This document shows positions 31,936 to 34,627 of a DNA stretch of 34,627 nucleotides, one piece after another. The position numbers were made by a program, and so were the translations under genes. The notes under the pieces are model-generated. The model made no database searches. It worked only from the letters and a program-made list of their open reading frames with translations, and was not told where the DNA came from. Position 1 is the first letter of the stretch. Every line of letters begins with the position of its first letter. This DNA is from Planctomyces sp. GTDB taxonomy: Bacteria > Planctomycetota > Planctomycetia > Planctomycetales > Planctomycetaceae. The stretch spans positions 1 to 34,627 of the forward strand of contig SXPC01000263.1 in NCBI GenBank assembly GCA_005778225.1, given 5' to 3'.

Positions 31936-33093
31936 ATGAAAAAACGAAAAAGCGTCGCCTTGCTCGTCGAACGGTCTGATGAGTATTCCAGGCAGCTTTT
32001 AAGAGGTATCCGAGATTTTCTGTCCATCAATCCCTATTGGTCAATTTACCTGCCAGAGCACGAGCGCGAAGTCACTCCTGGCTGGCTGAAGGGGTGGTCG
32101 GGCGATGGAATCATTTCGCGGTTGGAGTCGGTCGAAATGACCCAGGCGATTTCTGAACTGGGAATTCCGATCGTTAACCTCAGCCTGCTCGAACTCATCC
32201 CCGGGATTCCCTCCGTGACGGCTGATAACCACGCAGTTTCGAAGATGGCCGTGGAGTATTTAAACGAACTCGGTTATCGGCAGTTTGGTTTTTGCGGTGA
32301 CCCTGCTTTTCGCTGGTCGATGGAGCGTGAGCAGAGTTTTGTCAGCGAACTTCAGCAGATGGGCCTCAGCTGCGATGTCTATCATGCCTTGCCAGTTGCT
32401 CAGCCGAACTTCTCCTGGAATCTGGAACGAGAGCGGCTCATCGTCTGGCTGCAGTCTCTTCGACGCCCGTGTGCGATTTTTGCCTGTCACGATATCAAGG
32501 CGCAGAAGATTCTCGATTTGTGTCGTGAACTATCGATCGCCGTCCCGGAAGAAATCTCTGTCCTGGGGGTCGATAACGACGAACTTCTCTGTGACTTTTC
32601 AGACCCGCCACTGTCGAGCATCGCGCTCAATACCAGAACCGTTGGCTATATCGCTGCCGAGATGCTGACTCGCATGATGTCGGGGCAGGAGACCTCGCCC
32701 TCCAGCGTGCGGGTTCCGCCATCGGAAATCTGTCTGCGACAATCATCGGGTGAGCGAGCGGTGGATGATCCGTTCGTCGCGAAAGCCCTAAAGTTCATCC
32801 GCGAGTCATCTTTCGAAGGGATCAATGTCACGGACGTGCTGTCGTTTGTCGGATTATCTCGGCGCAGCCTGGAGCACCGCTTCGTCAAGCTGTTGGGCAG
32901 AACGCCGCACGAGGAGATCACACGCATTCGAATCTCCGAAGCGAAACGCCTGCTGATAGAAACGAATCTCGGCATCAATGAAGTCGCCGAACGCAGCGGC
33001 TACCCGCAACTCGATTACTTCTCAGCAGCGTTCAAACGCGAAGCAGGCATGTCGCCTCGTTCGTTTCGCGAACATGCCCGCAGTCGTGAATAG
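31936..33093 (+). CDS. XylR-type regulator (LacI-like sensor, AraC HTH)
   Basis: The 385-aa protein has an N-terminal sugar-binding-like LacI domain (about 5-270: VALLVERSDEYSRQLLRGI, then VTADNHAVSKMAVEYL and the effector strand ISVLGVDNDELLC). A C-terminal AraC-type double HTH follows (about 285-385: LSFVGLSRRSLEHRF, EAKRLLIETNLGINEVAE, YFSAAFKREAGMSPRSFRE). Such XylR proteins switch carbohydrate genes. ATG 31936 (MKKRKSV) matches the family start and has AAGG upstream; more upstream in-frame starts are unlikely. No sugar-pathway operon is adjacent, so the ligand is unknown. Confidence 0.88.
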   Translation: MKKRKSVALLVERSDEYSRQLLRGIRDFLSINPYWSIYLPEHEREVTPGWLKGWSGDGIISRLESVEMTQAISELGIPIVNLSLLELIPGIPSVTADNHAVSKMAVEYLNELGYRQFGFCGDPAFRWSMEREQSFVSELQQMGLSCDVYHALPVAQPNFSWNLERERLIVWLQSLRRPCAIFACHDIKAQKILDLCRELSIAVPEEISVLGVDNDELLCDFSDPPLSSIALNTRTVGYIAAEMLTRMMSGQETSPSSVRVPPSEICLRQSSGERAVDDPFVAKALKFIRESSFEGINVTDVLSFVGLSRRSLEHRFVKLLGRTPHEEITRIRISEAKRLLIETNLGINEVAERSGYPQLDYFSAAFKREAGMSPRSFREHARSRE

Positions 33094-33123
33094 ACCAGAC
33101 TGCGGACACGCCAACAAACCGGA

Positions 33124-34374
33124 TCAGTTAAACCAGATCGCATACCCGAAGAAATTGCCCCGGAACATGTCGTTGAAGTCGTTCCAGGTTTCCGGGGACG
33201 TCATCTCCCCTTTCTCGATATAGGGCAGCAGATCGACGCCGTGAGCCATCAGGATGATGTCGAAGTTCGCCGGCGGGTTGTCGAAGTATTTCTTGAGGTT
33301 CACGCCGCGGGCTTCGTTCGGATAACGCCAGTGAGCGACCAGTTTTTTGCCATCGAGGATCTCTTCTGACTCCGTGAGAAACGTCTTCCAGGTCGCGACC
33401 ATGTCCTCGGTGACCGGAACTTGAAGAATGCCTGTCTGCTTGGGACTCGGTAACCACTCACGATCATTGTCGGTCTCAGCAGCAGCGGCTTCCCATGTCT
33501 TTCGACTCAAGGCAATGACCTGTTTGAGGTGTTCACGAATCGACTGATAGCGTTCCTTATGCACAACCGGGAAACGGGCCAGGTGAATCCCTGCGATCGC
33601 ATCGGCGATGTCGCCCGTCCAGTCCCCATCTTTCTTGGGAAACGGCTCCGCAGCGTCGACCGGCTTGGCGTAAACCCGCGGTGCGATGACGTGATAAAGA
33701 TCCTTCATCTCGTGAGCAAGAGCCCAGTCGCAAAATGACATGAGCAGGTGACAGTAGCCACGCAGCCAGTAGACGTCCGTCTGATCAAACCCAATGACGA
33801 ACTGCTCGGCGAGGTTCTCCAGAGGCATCGGCTCCTGCCCAGGCTGTCGCATAAACGTCGGGTTCAGGTTGAGCAGGAGTTCGCCGAGCGTTTCGTCCTG
33901 GTCTTCTTTACCGTTGTTGTTGTAATCGATCATGACCAGAAAAACGGGGAACGAGAGCTTCATGCCCGGATCATTGACCTGCGATAACGTCTTCTCGGCC
34001 AGTTCCAGACGATCACGCACCCCGGCGAGAATCTGTGCAGCCTGCTCATAGCGAATTGGCTCAGGATTCTCGTTGATGGGCACCGGCATCCGCATCAAGG
34101 GAAGACCGCGTAAGTCTTTATAGAAGACGCCGTAACGATAATGCTGCTGCCCGAGGTGCTCAATCGCCTGGAAGAATTGCGTGATGCCCAGAGCGGTTTG
34201 CAGTTGCGTTGACGGGGTGGCTTTTTGAAGTGTCGCGATGTCCTCGGCTGTTTTGGAAAGTGTTTTCGTCGACAGCATCTGCTGAAACTGCGGCGAAAAA
34301 TCCTCGGCAAACGCGGCAGAACTTGTGACAGCGGCGAAGAAGGCCGCACAGAGGAGAAGAATCGACGGTCGCAT
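33124..34374 (-). CDS. Secreted protein with EF-hand-like loop
   Basis: The 416-aa protein has a signal peptide (about 1-23, ending AAFA|ED). A loop DYNNNGKEDQDE (in the segment VMIDYNNNGKEDQDETLG) matches a calcium-binding EF-hand-like motif. The rest has no recognised domain; it is helical and rich in Trp and Tyr. ATG 34374 is chosen because the frame back to 34449 has no signal context. Its function is unknown; export to the periplasm is likely. Confidence 0.75.
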   Translation of the reverse strand: MRPSILLLCAAFFAAVTSSAAFAEDFSPQFQQMLSTKTLSKTAEDIATLQKATPSTQLQTALGITQFFQAIEHLGQQHYRYGVFYKDLRGLPLMRMPVPINENPEPIRYEQAAQILAGVRDRLELAEKTLSQVNDPGMKLSFPVFLVMIDYNNNGKEDQDETLGELLLNLNPTFMRQPGQEPMPLENLAEQFVIGFDQTDVYWLRGYCHLLMSFCDWALAHEMKDLYHVIAPRVYAKPVDAAEPFPKKDGDWTGDIADAIAGIHLARFPVVHKERYQSIREHLKQVIALSRKTWEAAAAETDNDREWLPSPKQTGILQVPVTEDMVATWKTFLTESEEILDGKKLVAHWRYPNEARGVNLKKYFDNPPANFDIILMAHGVDLLPYIEKGEMTSPETWNDFNDMFRGNFFGYAIWFN

Positions 34375-34519
34375 AAACTTTGCCTTTGACGTAAGGGGTT
34401 GCGCAGGACGTGGTCGCAAGGGTAGGCGAAACTGAACGGCCGATATCACACGAGTACTCGATGATTCTGATGAATCGTTCAGAAAAAGCGAAGCCGGGAG
34501 TTCCCTCCGGACGATTTGG

Positions 34520-34565
34520 TGATATAATTCCCAACGTGACGGACGCCTTGACGCCCGTCATTTTT
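34520..34565 (+). promoter_or_regulatory. Extended -10 promoter followed by attenuator-like hairpin
   Basis: TGATATAAT (34520-34528) is an extended -10, with transcript start near 34535. Right after it, TGACGGACG (34537-34545) pairs with CGCCCGTCA (34552-34560), one mismatch and a 6-base loop, followed by five T. No plus-strand gene ends here, so it fits a leader attenuator rather than a normal terminator. Confidence 0.5.
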
Positions 34566-34620
34566 GTTGACAGACAGAACACCTTTCCTGCACGCGACTT
34601 GCGCGTCAGGACGCCAATAC

Positions 34621-34627
34621 ATGACGC
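34621..34627 (+). CDS. Possible start of a gene running off the right edge
   Basis: ATG at 34621 has AGGA 9 bases upstream and lies about 85 bases after the predicted start of the transcript. Only two codons are visible, so the product is unknown. Confidence 0.3.

Noticed and set aside
1-34627. CRISPR array, insertion sequence or prophage
   Set aside because: No regular direct repeats with spacers, no transposase or integrase and no phage structural genes.

Overview
The window is chromosomal DNA from a planctomycete, most likely of the order Planctomycetales. The evidence is two DUF1559 pseudopilin-like proteins with the H-X9-DG type C-terminus, small lipoproteins with a regulatory-like beta domain beside them, a XylR-type regulator (LacI-like sensor fused to AraC HTH), tandem Uma2 proteins, a DUF5658 membrane protein and moderate GC. 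No phage, insertion sequence, CRISPR array, rRNA or tRNA was found. Short single-gene units on both strands dominate, with few operons.

Layout, left to right. 1-1589: 5' part of a Tat-exported MsrP (YedY) gene and a secreted PDZ protein with a Cys/Arg/His-rich tail. 2015-2284: rpsN (Cys-motif-free S14) with its own promoter and terminator. 2437-4029: small accessory patch, holding a HigB/HigA-type toxin-antitoxin pair and an AT-rich two-gene cassette (55-aa membrane peptide plus double-HTH protein). 4236-8659: LOG-family protein, STAS protein and a 905-aa HEAT-repeat envelope protein. 8802-11485: two Uma2 proteins, a DUF892 ferritin-like protein and an unknown Cys-containing protein. 11553-14105: KaiC-like ATPase, ribD and a DUF5658 protein. 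14258-16324: PhyH-type dioxygenase, MarC and a secreted hypothetical.

16429-20984 is the most interesting part. On one strand lie a Thg1-like 3'-5' polymerase overlapping a T4-Pnkp-like kinase, two unknown genes one base apart, and an RtcB RNA ligase. Together they look like an RNA-repair neighbourhood. The kinase carries substitutions at the P-loop glycine and at the catalytic aspartate position, so its activity is uncertain.

21514-23002: folE2 and queD, two consecutive GTP-to-pterin/queuosine steps, with a terminator-like hairpin in the folE2 leader. 23007-23773: a possible orphan toxin-tip and immunity pair. 23843-28348: cytoplasmic alpha-amylase, AlkA-type glycosylase, small hypotheticals and asnS. 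28634-31662: a mirror-image pair of DUF1559 plus lipoprotein modules converging on one 17-bp terminator. 31936-34374: XylR-type regulator and a secreted protein with an EF-hand-like loop. The last 110 bases hold a promoter and attenuator-like hairpin leading into a gene that starts at the right edge.

Several intergenic gaps carry dispersed repeats, often as inverted pairs (5297-5444, 5833-5917, 15031-15200, 21010-21190, 22371-22502, with further copies at 2292, 19553 and 26834). None matches a tRNA or a known mobile element.
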